The notes under the pieces were generated by a model that saw only the letters and a program-made list of their open reading frames with translations, was not told where the DNA came from and did not search any database. From positions 682,001 through 746,000 of the forward strand of contig JAEHOE010000005.1 of NCBI GenBank assembly GCA_016858145.1: a DNA stretch of 64,000 nucleotides, in the 5' to 3' direction. Position 1 is the stretch's first letter, and each line of letters starts with the position of its first letter. Positions 12,501 through 24,500 of this stretch are shown one piece after another. Source of the stretch: Edaphochlamys debaryana (lineage: Eukaryota; Chlorophyta; Chlorophyceae; Chlamydomonadales). The translations under genes were made by a program, and so were the position numbers.

Positions 12501-15500
12501 CCACCAACCTCCTCCTTTCCCGCCCCCGCCCCCCTCGCACCTGCACCGCGAAGACGCTTGACGCCGCCCCGCCGCCGCCGCCCGCCGCTGCCTGGCCCCC
12601 GCTGAGCTCCACCACCTGTGGGGCCTCCGCCAGCGCCAGAGAGCGGATCGAGCCCGGGTCCACCCCAAACACCTGCGCAGGGGGAAACAGGGGGGACGAG
12701 TCAGGGGCGTGAGCGAGAAGGCACGTCATGCCAACCCCCGCACGCACGCACGCACCTCCAGGGCCAGCTCCAGGGCGGCATTGCGGGCCGTGGCGTTGGC
12801 GGAGAGGGCTGCGGCGAAGGCCTGCGCCGCTGCGGGGTCCGTGGAGGCCGCCGCGCTGCCCCCGGGGTAGAGCCGCATCGCAACCACCATGGAACTCAGC
12901 TGCGGGGGAGGAAGGAGGTAGGGCGGAGGGGAGGGAGCGGGGATACACACGCACGTCAGCCCGCCTTGCCTCGTGCCTCTTGAGAGGCAACAGTCGGCAC
13001 AAGCCGTAACGCCCTCCCGCCCCACGCTGCCCCTCCCCCCGCACCTGCTCCACCGCCGCCTCCAGGGCGAGGGTGGCGCTGGTCGCCCCGCCCGACCCCG
13101 CCACGATGTACGACAGCCGGTACCGCCCCGGCAGGCAGGCGCCCGCCGTCAAGCCCGCCACGCTGCAGCCCACACAGCTGACACCGCTGCCACCGTCACA
13201 CAGCGCCTGTGCGAGGGTGAGGGGGGTCGCAAGGTCAAGGGAACAGACATGGTGTCATGGGTGGCCAACCTTGCGGCCCCACGCACCTGCACGGTTGTGA
13301 TGATGTCGGCTGTGACGTCACCGTCGGTTGTGTCATTGGCGACGGCGGCGCAGGAGGCGAGTGCGGAGGGGTCGAAGGACGCGCAGGGCGCAAGGCTGAG
13401 AGGCGCGGGCTGGCCGTAGGTGAGGAAGAGCGTCTGGTTGGACTCGGCCTGTGCAGCGGCAGCCGGGAAGGGGTGGGGCATTACAAGGGTAGGTCATGAC
13501 GGGGGGTACCGCTCGCATGTATGGCGTGTACGGCGTGTACGGCGTATACGGCGCTCCCGCCCGCACCTGGCTCAGGTTGTCGGCGTGTGCCCCTGGGAGC
13601 AGGAACAGCCGCGGCGCCGCAACCGCCGCCGCCGCCCCCTCCATTGCACTGCTGGCGGCTGCGAGTGCGGCGCAGGGCAGGTCGCTGCACACGTACCGCC
13701 GCGCCGAGCCCCCCCCGCCCCCGCCCCCGGACTGCCTCAGGGGCAGGGCGCAGTAGGTCTGACCGGGGGCGCAGGGGGAGGCCACCGTCACCTGCCGCTC
13801 CGCACTGGCGTTGGCGCCGCGGGAGTCGAACACCACAACCTGTGAAGGGGGGCAGGGAGGGAAGTCAACTCCAGGCTTCGACCTCTTGAGGCACCCCGGC
13901 CCGCTCTCCTTCAGTGCCCTCCCCACCCTGAGCGTGAAGGTGGTCCCCACGGGGGCCGTCACGGTATCCACTCCGCACTCGGACGGCTGCTTGCGGTCAG
14001 CCCAGTGCATGCGGCACTGAGAGGGGGGGGTCGAGGGAAGGGGCAGATGAGACTGTGCAGCAGCAGAAGAAGGGAGCATGGGTTTCCTGAAGTAAAGTTT
14101 CTGATGGCTTGGTGCGGGGGGTGTACAAGCGCACCTGAGTCTTTGCGCAGTTATTGGGCGGGCAGAGCGCGATGGCGGAGGTGAGGTTGGCTCCCTCGGA
14201 GCTCACAGCTGATCCCAGGGGCTCGCAGGGGCGGGCGGCGGTGGGGGCAGAGCCGGGGGCGCAGCGGCGGTAGGCGACCCCACGCGGCACCCACACCTGG
14301 CGTGGAGGGACGGGGCACAAAGTGAGGGCCTCCTTCAAGAAAAGGTTTGCTCGTATACCGGCCATACCGACTGTCTAGCAACCGCCCCGGCGACTCGCCT
14401 GCAGCCCAACGCCGTTCGTGCTGAGCAGCAGTGTGGGTGGCACCACGGCCGGGGTGGGGCTGGAGGCAGCCAGTGAGGAAACCTCCGCCGCCGCCGCTTG
14501 CATTCCGCACACGCCGTCCACCGAGCAGCGGCCGTCCGAGCACACGCGCTCGCCCGAGCAGGCCTCCTCCACCACCAGGACCCTGCGTACGGCGGACAGA
14601 TGTGCCGTACATGGGGCCGCATTGGGGGCCAATGAGGGCCGAACGATTGTGCCGATGCTTGGGATCAATGCCCAGGCACTGAGTCCCCTGCCCCTGCCCC
14701 TCCCCCCCGTGTTCCTCGCACCTGTACACCACCAGCTCTCCCACGGAGGGCCAGGAGAGGTGGAAGGAGATGCTGTAGTTGCCGGGAACCTGGAAGGGGA
14801 GACGGTTGAGAGGCACGTCAGCAAGCCCCCAACAGCATTTCGTGGCCGCAACCATCCTGCCTCCTGCTGGCCCACCTGTGTGGTGATGTTGCAGGGCTGT
14901 ACACCAGCCAGCTCGTACGGCTGGGGGCTGAAGCACGCACGGATCTGTGTTTTGGGGCGAAAGGGGAGGCCACGAAGGGGTCAAGCCAGCCTGTGAAGCC
15001 TATCTCACTGCCCGTTCTTTCCTCGAGACCCCCTCTCCTTCGCACTCGTTTCTACCCCACCTGGCTGTTCAGGTCTCCCGGGGCTCCCAGAGTGGCGGTG
15101 GCTCCCGGCTCGCAGCCCTCTGTCACACCCCCGCGGCAGGGCTGGTAGGAGGAGCCCTGCGGGAGGAGAGGGTGTGAGGGCGGGGTGGCAAGGCTGGGAA
15201 GCAGGCCGAAAGGTCACTGGAGCGATCAGGCGACGATAACGTGATGCAGCCGTACGACACCTGAACACGTGTCCCCTCACCTGGGTGATGGTGATGACGG
15301 AATCAGCGTTGAGCGTCAGTCGAGGCACGAAGCCACTCAGGGTGCTGAAGGACGATACAGAGGCTGTCGTCGTCAGCTGCAGCCCTGTGCCTGTGCTAAG
15401 GGTCGCCTGCGTGTCGTTGCTCGACCAGTCGGTTGTGATTCCGTTGCCAACGAACGGCAGGTGCAGCCCGCAAGCCCCTCCAGTGGAGCAGGTCAGGCCC

Positions 15501-18500
15501 GCCCCCGGGTCGGAGGGGCAGGCAAACTCGGGAGGGGGGCACTGCGGAGCAAGGGCCGGCGAGCGAGCGGGAGCGTTGGCAAAGGCGTGTCTAGGGTTCA
15601 GGAGCTGGTGCATGGCATCGCGCGGGCCTCACCAGGACGTACACGCGCCGGTACACGGGCGTCGCCAGGTTGCCTGCCTCGTCCACTGCCGTATACCTGA
15701 TGAGGTACGGCAGCACGCCCTCGCCCGTACCGTTGCCTGCGCGGTCAGCATGTACGAGACGAGCATGGTACGGTTCGGTGCAACATGGGTAGGATGCAAG
15801 CTGCTCCCTCGCCTCAGTGCTTAACGGCAGCCCTCCCTCACCTGTGGGTGCGGTGGTTGACACGGAGCCCACCTCCACCCCCTGGGGGCTCAGCACCGTG
15901 CTGCGATGAGCACGTGACAAGAGGCAGGTCAGTGGGGTCAGAGGAAGTGACAACAGCAAGCTAGCCGGGCTGCAGTGACCTATCTTTGATGCCCCCCCCT
16001 TGTAACCCTGCCCACCTGAACACCGGTACGGCCATGAGTGTGGTGGCCTCCCCGGCCGCCGAGGGCACTGGGTCAAGGGCGGTGGCCCCGGGGTCAGTGA
16101 AGCCCTCCCCCACGTAGCCCACGTCCATCACCCCCTCCTCCCCCGGGCCCGCGGAGTAGGGCGTGCCGCTGCCCAGCACCTTGATAACGGGGGGCAGCGT
16201 GTCGGCGGGGCGGAGGGACTGCCGGGAGGAAAGCAGGGAGAGGGGTGCAGGAGGGGGTGAATGGTATTAGGGGAGCAGTGGGTTGCACAAAAGGGCCCCC
16301 AGAAAGAACCATACATGGGGGCGGAGAGGGGCTAGCAAGCCCACCTGTGCTGTGGCTCCTGATGTGCTCGACGAGTCACCGGGGAGGGCAGTCGACATGC
16401 AGCTCCGAAACACAGAGCAGGCTAGGGTGCCGCTGCAGCGGAACTCGCCTGCGCATGGGGGTAGTGAGACAAGCTGAAAGTGAGTACCCCTCGGATGCAA
16501 TCTCCCACCCTCGGCCATCCGTTCAGCCTGCGTGGCCCACCAGTGCCTGCGGCCGCGCACGAGTCCACCACAGTCACCAGCCGCTGCCGCCGGACCGTGT
16601 TTCCGGAGGAGTCAGAGGCCTCGTATGTGACCTGGGGCGGGGGGGCGGGGCGGGAGGGTAGAGGTGACAGGAGAGGTTGAAGCGACCAGCAAATAGACTA
16701 GGACCTGCCATGCTCGAGACCTGGAGCTCTCACCCGCAGCGGTGCCCCGGGGGCTGTGGCTGTGGTGGTGTTGAGGGCGGTGGGGCTGATGCGCACCCCC
16801 ACACGGCCCTCCCGCTCGTCCACCGCACTGGCCCCCGGCTCCACGTAGGGAGTGAACACCTCGAGCGTTACGGAGGAGGGGCCTGAGAGCGTGAGCTGGG
16901 GGAAGGAGCAGACACAGTGGGAGGAGGTGAGGGCAGGGGCAGGGTACATTGGCCAAGAGGAGAGAGCTGGCGACGGATTGGGGGGTGGGGGGCTAGGCGG
17001 CTGCCTGACGCAGCCCGCCTACCTCGGGCGGTGTGGTGTCAGGTGTGGCGGAGGGTGGCGGAGGGGCGAGCATGGACAGCTGCTGAACCTGCACACAGCA
17101 CAGCAGCAAGGGCCCCCAGACACGCCGTCAGTGAGCGGAGGCTGAAGGGGGCGAGGCAGGGGCGCAAGCAGGTGTCATCAACCACTCCGCAAGGAGAAGC
17201 CGGGCAATGCCCCCGCTGTCCTCACCTGCACCCTGGGCGGTGGCGGCGGCGGGCTCCAGCCGAAGTCGAGGAGGTCGGCCGGCGGCGGCGGCGGCGGAGG
17301 GGGCGGCCGCGGGGAGGGTGGCGGAGGTCGTGGTGGCGGCGGGAACGGGGGGGGCACCGCCGCAGGCGGGGGAGGGCCCAGGGGGGGCGGAGGCAGGGAG
17401 CCGGCGGTGCCGGTCGGTGTGGCGGGTGGGGGCCGCAGCGGTGGGGAGGGGGGCGGTAGGGGCGTGCCTGGGGCTGCGGCTGGGGGCTGGGGCATGCTGG
17501 AGAAACCCACGGGCCGCGCGGGTGGGTCGGGCAGAGGTGGCGAGGGGGGCATGGGTGAAGGCATCGGGTTGAGCGGGAACAGGGAGAGGGAGGGGGCAGG
17601 CGAGGGCGGGGCGGGGCTTAAGGGTTGCGGCGGCGCTGCGGTGAAGGGCTGGGGCGAGGGCGGGGTAGGCCTTGGTGGCGATGGCAGTGGCAGCGGTAGG
17701 GGCATCGGCGGGGGCTGGGGCGGCGGAGCTTTTGCTGGGGCCGGGGGAAGCGGCGGGGCGGGTGGCGGTGCCGGCGGCAGGGGCTCTGCCGGAGGCGCCG
17801 GTGGGCGAGGCGGTACCGGCTCGGGTGATGGGGGCATCGGAGGCGGCGTGGGCGATGGCGGCAGAGGAGGCGGTGCCAGAGGGGACGGAGGCGGCGTGGG
17901 TTTTGAGAGGACCGGGGGCCCCGGCGGCACTGGGGGCTGTGGGAAAGGGGGCGCCAGCGGGCGAGGGGGTGCCGGCTCGGGCAATGGCGGTGCTGGATGC
18001 GATGGGGGCAACGGGGGCTGCGTAGCGGCTGGCCCTGGCGAGGTCGGGGCAGGAGGGGCGGGCCCCGGCACCGGAGGTAGAGGTGGCAACGGCGGAGCAG
18101 GCCCGGGAGACGGGGGCGACGGAGAGGCTATCCCTGCAGAAGGTCCCTGAGCAGGGGTGGCTGGGGTGGCTGGGGGAGCAGGGGGGGCTGGTTGAGGAGA
18201 AGGGGACGCAGGGGGGGCTGGTTGAGGAGAAGGGGACGCAGGGACGGGGTCTGGGGAAGGTGACTGAGGCGGCAGCACTGGGGCGGGTTGTGGTGACGGC
18301 GGCGCCTGGGGTTCGGGTAATGGAGGCTGCGGCGCGGGCGGAGGGGGTAGGGATGGTGGCGCAGGCGGCTGCGCAGCGGGGGAGGCTGGTGGTGGCAGGG
18401 GCGGTTGGGGCTTGGAGAAAGGTTGATGGGGCTGGGAAGAGGGCGGCTGGGGCTGGGGAGAGGGCGGTTGGGGCTGAGGGGTTGGCGCAAGTCGGGGCGA

Positions 18501-21500
18501 CGGTGGCCTTGCAGGAAGTGGCCCGGGCGAGGGAGGTTGGGAAATGGGTGAGGCGAGCTGAGGGAAGGGCGGGGCCGGTGGCGGTCCAGGGTTTGGGAAG
18601 GGCGGATGGGACGGCTGTGGTGGCGTTGGTGGAGACGGCTGGGGCGAGGGCGGCGGGGGCATAGGGGCGACAGGCGCAGGGGAAGGAGGTCGGGGCGGTA
18701 GGGGCCCGGGCGAAGGCGGCGTCGGCAGGGATGGGGCCTTGGGCCAGGGTGGGATCGGTGCGGGGGGCGAGGGCTGTGGAGAAGGGGGCTGCGGGGGCGA
18801 TGGGGGAAGTGGTCGAGGGGAAGGTGTAGTCGGTAAAGGGGACTCGGGGGAGGGCGGTGTAGGGGAGGGCTGTGCAGGGGAGGGCGGTGGAGGCGAGGGC
18901 GCTGGAGGTGAGGGCGGTGTGGGGGAGGATGGTGAAGGCGAGGGTGATGGTGGGGAGGGCGTTGGAGGCGAGGGCATTGCAGGGGAAGGCGATGCAGGGG
19001 AGGGTGGTGGAGGCGAGGGCGGCGTAGGGGACGGCGGTGAAGGCAATGGCGGTGAAGGCGAGGGTGGGGTAGGAAGGGGCGGTGGAGGCGAGGGCGGCAA
19101 AGCCGAGGGCGGTGGAGGTGAGGGCGGTGCCGGGGAAGGCGGTGAAGGAGGGGGTGGCGGAGGTGGTGGCGGGGGAGAAGAAGGAGACGGAAAGCGCGGC
19201 TGGGGCTGGGGAGGCAGCGGGGACGGCGGAGATGGCGTGGGAGGCGGGGACGGCTGAGGGGATGGAGGTTGAGGAAGGGGAGGGGTGGCTACGGCTGGCT
19301 GTGGGGGTGGAGGAGGGGGAGGCGGGGGCTCGGGAGAAGGCGGCCGGGGCGGGGCCGGGGGTCCTGGAACTAGAGATGGAGGCGGAGGAGACGGGGGCAT
19401 GGGTGCAGGAGGCAGGGGAAGCGGGCCGGGAGGTGGGGCAGGACCGGGGCTTGGCGGTTCCGGGCTCGGCGGCTGCGGCAAGGGGGGCTGTGGGCTCGGG
19501 GGCTGTGGCGGCGGCGGCACGGGGAGAGGAGGTGGAGGGCTGGGTGGCTGTGGACTGGGGGGCTGCGGGGGATCCGGGCTTGGGGGCTGTGGGCTTAGCG
19601 GTGCAGGACTCGGGGGGTGCGGCGGGGGGCCGGGTGGTGGGCTGGGGGGCTCCGGGCTTGGGGCCTTGGGTGTCCAGGGGGGCTGCGCATCCCTGACCTC
19701 AGCCCCGGGCTGCAGGGGAGGAGACGGGGGGCTGGGGGGAGAGGGCGGTGGTTCAGGGGGCGTGGGGGGCAGCGGTGGGGGACCTGGGCTGGGGGGATTT
19801 GGGCTGGGAGGGGCTGGGCTTGGGGGTGCCGGGTCAGGGGGCGGCGGGTCGGGAAGGATGGTACTTCCCGGCTTCGCCGGAGCGCTCGGGGGCTCGGGGC
19901 TCGGCGGGGCTGGTGGAGAGGGCACGGGAGCTGGGCTGGGGGGCTCGGGGCTCGGCGGGGCCGGCGGACGGGCCGGCGGCGCTGGGCTTGGGGGATCAGG
20001 ACTCGGGGGATCAGGGCGTGGGAGATCAGGCGAGGGTGGCCCCAGGACCGAACGTACTGGTCTTGGGGGAGGGGTCGGAGGGCTAGGCGGCGACGGCTCA
20101 GGGCTGGGCGGAGAAGGCGGAAGCGGAGGGGCGGGCGGAAGCGGCAAGCCTGGGGGCCCTGGGGGACTGGGAGCCAGCGGCGCAAGGGGAGGGGCAGGCG
20201 CGGGGGGAGCCGGCGGTGAGAGAGGCGGGGAAGGTGGAGGGGCGCCAGGGAGGGCAGGGGGTGATGGGGGAGGGGTGGAGGGGCTTGAAGGAGGACGAGG
20301 GGGCGGCTTGGGTGGCAAGGAGGGCGGAAGAGGCGGAGGCTTGGGCGGAAGGGATGGCGGGAACGGCGCTGCTGGAGAAAGAGGCTCTGGGCTTGGCGGC
20401 TCCGGACTGGGAGGGTCGGGGAGACTGGGAGGGTCGGGGAGCGTGGGGGGCTCTAGACCGGGAGGGTCCGGAAGACTGGGAGGCTCCGGACTGGGCGGCT
20501 CCGGACTGGGAGGGTCCGGACTGGGAGGGTCCGGACTGGGAGGGTCCGGATTGGGAGGGTCCGGACTGGGAGGGTCCGGATTGGGAGGGTCCGGATTGGG
20601 AGGGTCCGGACTGGGAGGGTCCGGACTGGGAGGCTCCGGGCTGGGAGGGTCCGGACTGGGAGGGTCCGGACTGGGAGGGTCCGGACTGGGAGGGTCCGGG
20701 CTGGGAGGGTCCGGACTGGGAGGGTCCGGGCTGGGAGGGTCCGGACTGGGAGGGTCCGGACTGGGAGGGTCCGGGCTGGGCGGCCCAGGGCTCGGGGGCG
20801 GAGACGGAGGGTTGGGGCTTGGGGGCTCAGGGCTCGGGGGCGGAGACGGAGGGTTGGGGCTTGGGGGCTCAGGGCTCGGGGGCGGGGACGGAGGGCTAGG
20901 GCTCGGGGGTAGCGGGCTCGGGGGCGGCGGGGGCGAGGGCGGCGCCGTCAGCAGCTCTTTGCCGTACACCGCCAGCTCACAAACAACCAGCTCCCCACCC
21001 ACGGTGTTCCACTGCAGGAAGGCGAAGGCGCAGCACGCAGGATTGACACAATGGGCTCTGCTCGTGGTCTGCCCACACGTTGTGCCATGTCAGACCTAAG
21101 GCAAGCACGCACCATGAGCATGGCCCGGCAGTTTCCAGCCGCGCACACAGAACAGACTCGCCCTCAGAAAGTGTCATGCCAGGCACCCACTACAAGCCGG
21201 GGCGACATTTCCCAGCCACTACAGAACAGATCTTCGGTAGTGGACGAGCCCTACCTCGAGGGACAGGGATGTAATGGAGGAGGCAGTGCATGGGATGCTG
21301 ACCAGCTCGCCAGCGCTGAAGGGGTTGCCCACAGTCCGCCCCACGGTGCCGCAGACGGCGTTGGCGGTCAGCAGTGCGGCGGCGGTCACAGCCACGGTAC
21401 CGGCCCGCACGGTGAGGTTGCCCGTGAGGCCTGGGGATTCAACAGAGGGGCATCAACAAGGAAGGTGGCGGGTGGTGAGGACACGGCAGTCGCACCACGC

Positions 21501-24500
21501 GGCACGCGCCGCGGCTCCCAGCCGCCGGTACCAGGCACCGATAGAGCGGAGCGGCTGGCCGGCTACAGCAGCCAAGGGCCGGCATAAGCCATGCAAGTGC
21601 AACTCCCCCCAAGTGCTACTACTCACTCGCGATTCCGTCTGGCAGCAGCGCCTGCACCCCCACCAGGGAGGAGGCGGAGGGCAGGGCCACGGCCAGGTAG
21701 GGGGTGGCGCCAGGCACGGGACCGCTGGAGAAGCACCTGGGCGGGGAGGACGGGGGGAGGGGTGGAGGGGCGGCGGATGAGTGGCCGCACATGCATGGGC
21801 GCGGTCGGGAGCAACAAACACCCCTGCCGCCGCATGCCCCCTATGCAGAAGCTCTAGCCGGTGTCTCATATAGTTTATTCATGCACTCACTGTCCGGCCG
21901 TCGTGGAAGCGTTCCAGACCCCGTCCACCGCTTTGTCGGGGCCATAGGTGGCGGAGTCGCTGTTCCTGCGAGCACATGGCACATACAAAGCTCATTGGCC
22001 GGGGTGGGGGGCTCAGGTTCATCTACCCGTATGGCAGGGCCATGAAGAGACCATCGTGGGCCCTTTGCAGAAGACGCTCGCTCATCCAGCAGCATGGAGT
22101 GCAACATGGGCGGTGCCCGTGCCCTGTCGCTCACTTGATGCCGGAACTGCCCAGGGTTGCCCCCGAGCTGGTGAAGTACGGTGCGATGTTGTTATTCTCT
22201 GAGGTGAGGTGGCGGCGGCAGGGCAATTGGTGGCACCATTGCGGGCCTGCCACTACGCCCGTGACATCAGATGCCCCCCCATGCACTGATACCGTACTGG
22301 CTTCAAGCCCTCCCGGTATCGGTAACGGAGGGCCGGGAGCCGTGCGCGCCCTTGTGTGCTAGCACTGCACGTGGCTTGATACCCTCGCGCACATCCGTGC
22401 AGCTCCGCCTAGCTGTGGTTAGCGCGTGTGCTCGCTCGCTGCACACAGCCCACTCCCGGGGTAGGTCCTCGACATGACAGCCCTTTCTCCTTCCCCTCGT
22501 CCGCCCCACCGTACTCCACGCACCCAGGCTCTCGGCAACCATAACTGTAACCTCGTACATGTACGTGTTCGCAAATCCCGAGGTGTAGACCGATAGCTCC
22601 ACCACAGCGGCGTCCACTCCGGGGTATACGGACTTGGTCACTCGCGTGTTGGCGGTGTTGCCGCTGAACATGATCTGCGGACCGCATGGGGGCAGCCGGA
22701 TCGGGGATGGACCGAGGGGCAGGGCGGCGTGGGCCTGGTGCGGTGGGGCGGGACAGGGTGCGCGTGGGTCAAGGGGAAAGTCACGGCACGCGCGCGCGCG
22801 TCTGGGACGGGCTGGGGGCGCCCATGCCTTGTGTGCGAGCAGGCGAGGCTGTGTGCAGCTAGCGAAGGGTCGCTTGCGCACCCCATGCGACAACGGGTCG
22901 GTGGTGTTGAGGACGGTGAAGACCTCGATGTTGCTGCGGGGCACACACGGAGCGAGCAGCAGTCAGGGCCGAGACTGAAGGTCGGTTGCTTGCTTCTCGC
23001 CTTGCACTCGAGCATGACAGCACACATCCCCTTCTCCCTCGCAGCGCGACGCACCAGGCGTTCCCGCTCATCGAGCACGACCACTGCAAGTTGGGGTTAG
23101 GTGCGCACGTCAAGCGCAGCGGGAGAGTGAGGGGCATAGGCTACAGGGCTCCGTTGCTACTGGTCTGGCGGGATCAAAACGGTGAGATGGAGGCCCGGGC
23201 CAGGCCAGCCCACCCCGCCCGCAAGCGCAAGTGCAAGTTATGGGCACTCCCACAACGCTCCGCTTTGAACCCTGCACACCTCAATTGTTACGCTGCAGAC
23301 CAGGAACGCCGTACGGAGTTGCAAATCCAGACCCAAGTCGCCGCCGCTCTGACTGCCAGCCCAGTACGTCCCAGTATCCAAGTCGTACTGCATGGCAGCA
23401 GTACACGTACGGGCACGACGTGAACCTCGGAGCTTAAACACCACGGCCAGGCGGGGCAGGGGTAGTAAGGCATGATGGGAACCTTGCGCCCAAAGCGAGC
23501 CTGTGCAAGGTGTGTGGGGCAACACGTACAAGACCATCTGTACGGCACCAGCTGGACGTACCGCATTGGCGCACGTGGCCGTCCCATCACTGCCCGGGCC
23601 GAATGTACTGCAGCTAGCGATCAGCCCCGATGGCGTCTGGCAGCCCAGCGAGCCGGCCGACGGCGGCGGCGGCGGCGAGGCGGGCGGCGGCGGGGGGTTG
23701 CCCGAAGGCGACCCATACACCTGCAGCTCACACATCGCCAGCAGCGCCGAGGGCAGGCCCGACTCCCTCAGAATGATGACACTGCGTCCGTACACAGTGG
23801 AGGTACACGTGACGTTGATCTGCGTACGGGCGCCGCAGCGGGTGAGCAAATTCAAGTCCCTGGCTTGATTGTCCCACGCAATGGCTCCAATCCACCCATG
23901 CACCAACGCAAGCTCCGCCCATCGCTGCGCCTCACCGTCTCGCCCGCGACTGCCGTACTGCTGTACACGGCGCACAGGGTGGTGTTGCCCAGATTTAGGT
24001 AGGGATCCTGGACGGGACAGGGATAGCGGTAGTCAGCAGCGTCAGCTACGGAACTCGCCGTCTGGCATCTGCGCCCCCGCCACCCTCAGTCCATCGCTTC
24101 CCACTCACGTCCAGCGCAGTCCCGGGCGCCACCCGGACTTCAACCCGGTGAAGCCCCACACTAGTGCACGAGTTGCCGGCAGCCGCTGTGGGGGGCGTCA
24201 AGGCACGACAGCTGAGTTTGGCACACGCTCGGGTCATGGTCGTGGCTCGCAGCAACACGGTATGCCCGTCTGTTGGCAGTTGCAACCAGCCCTAACGCAC
24301 GGCACGCACCCGGGTCCGGCGCCGCTATGGTCTGCGCCGCGTTGGCCAGCCAGCAGTCGGGCGGGGCCACCATGGTGACGTAATCAATGGCGGAGCGGGA
24401 GGGAAGCAGCACGCCCATCCAGGGCCGGGCCTTTGGGGGGGGAGTGTTAGAATTAAGGGTTGGCACGCTAGTTGGGTGCCTCTAAGTCCTCTCGGCTACG

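Noticed and set aside
17226..21011. Possible pherophorin or cell-wall extensin
   Set aside because: Considered because of the PPSP rods, but the exon is in phase with discoidin-like, Ig-like and polycystin exons, and the paired Cys-containing pherophorin domains are not seen.
19285..21099. 604-codon Gly-rich open frame on the + strand
   Set aside because: It is the antisense of the copy 1 Ser/Pro exon. A GC-rich PPSP repeat gives open GG-S/L-G frames on the other strand. The sense frame has conserved ends and phase with neighbours.
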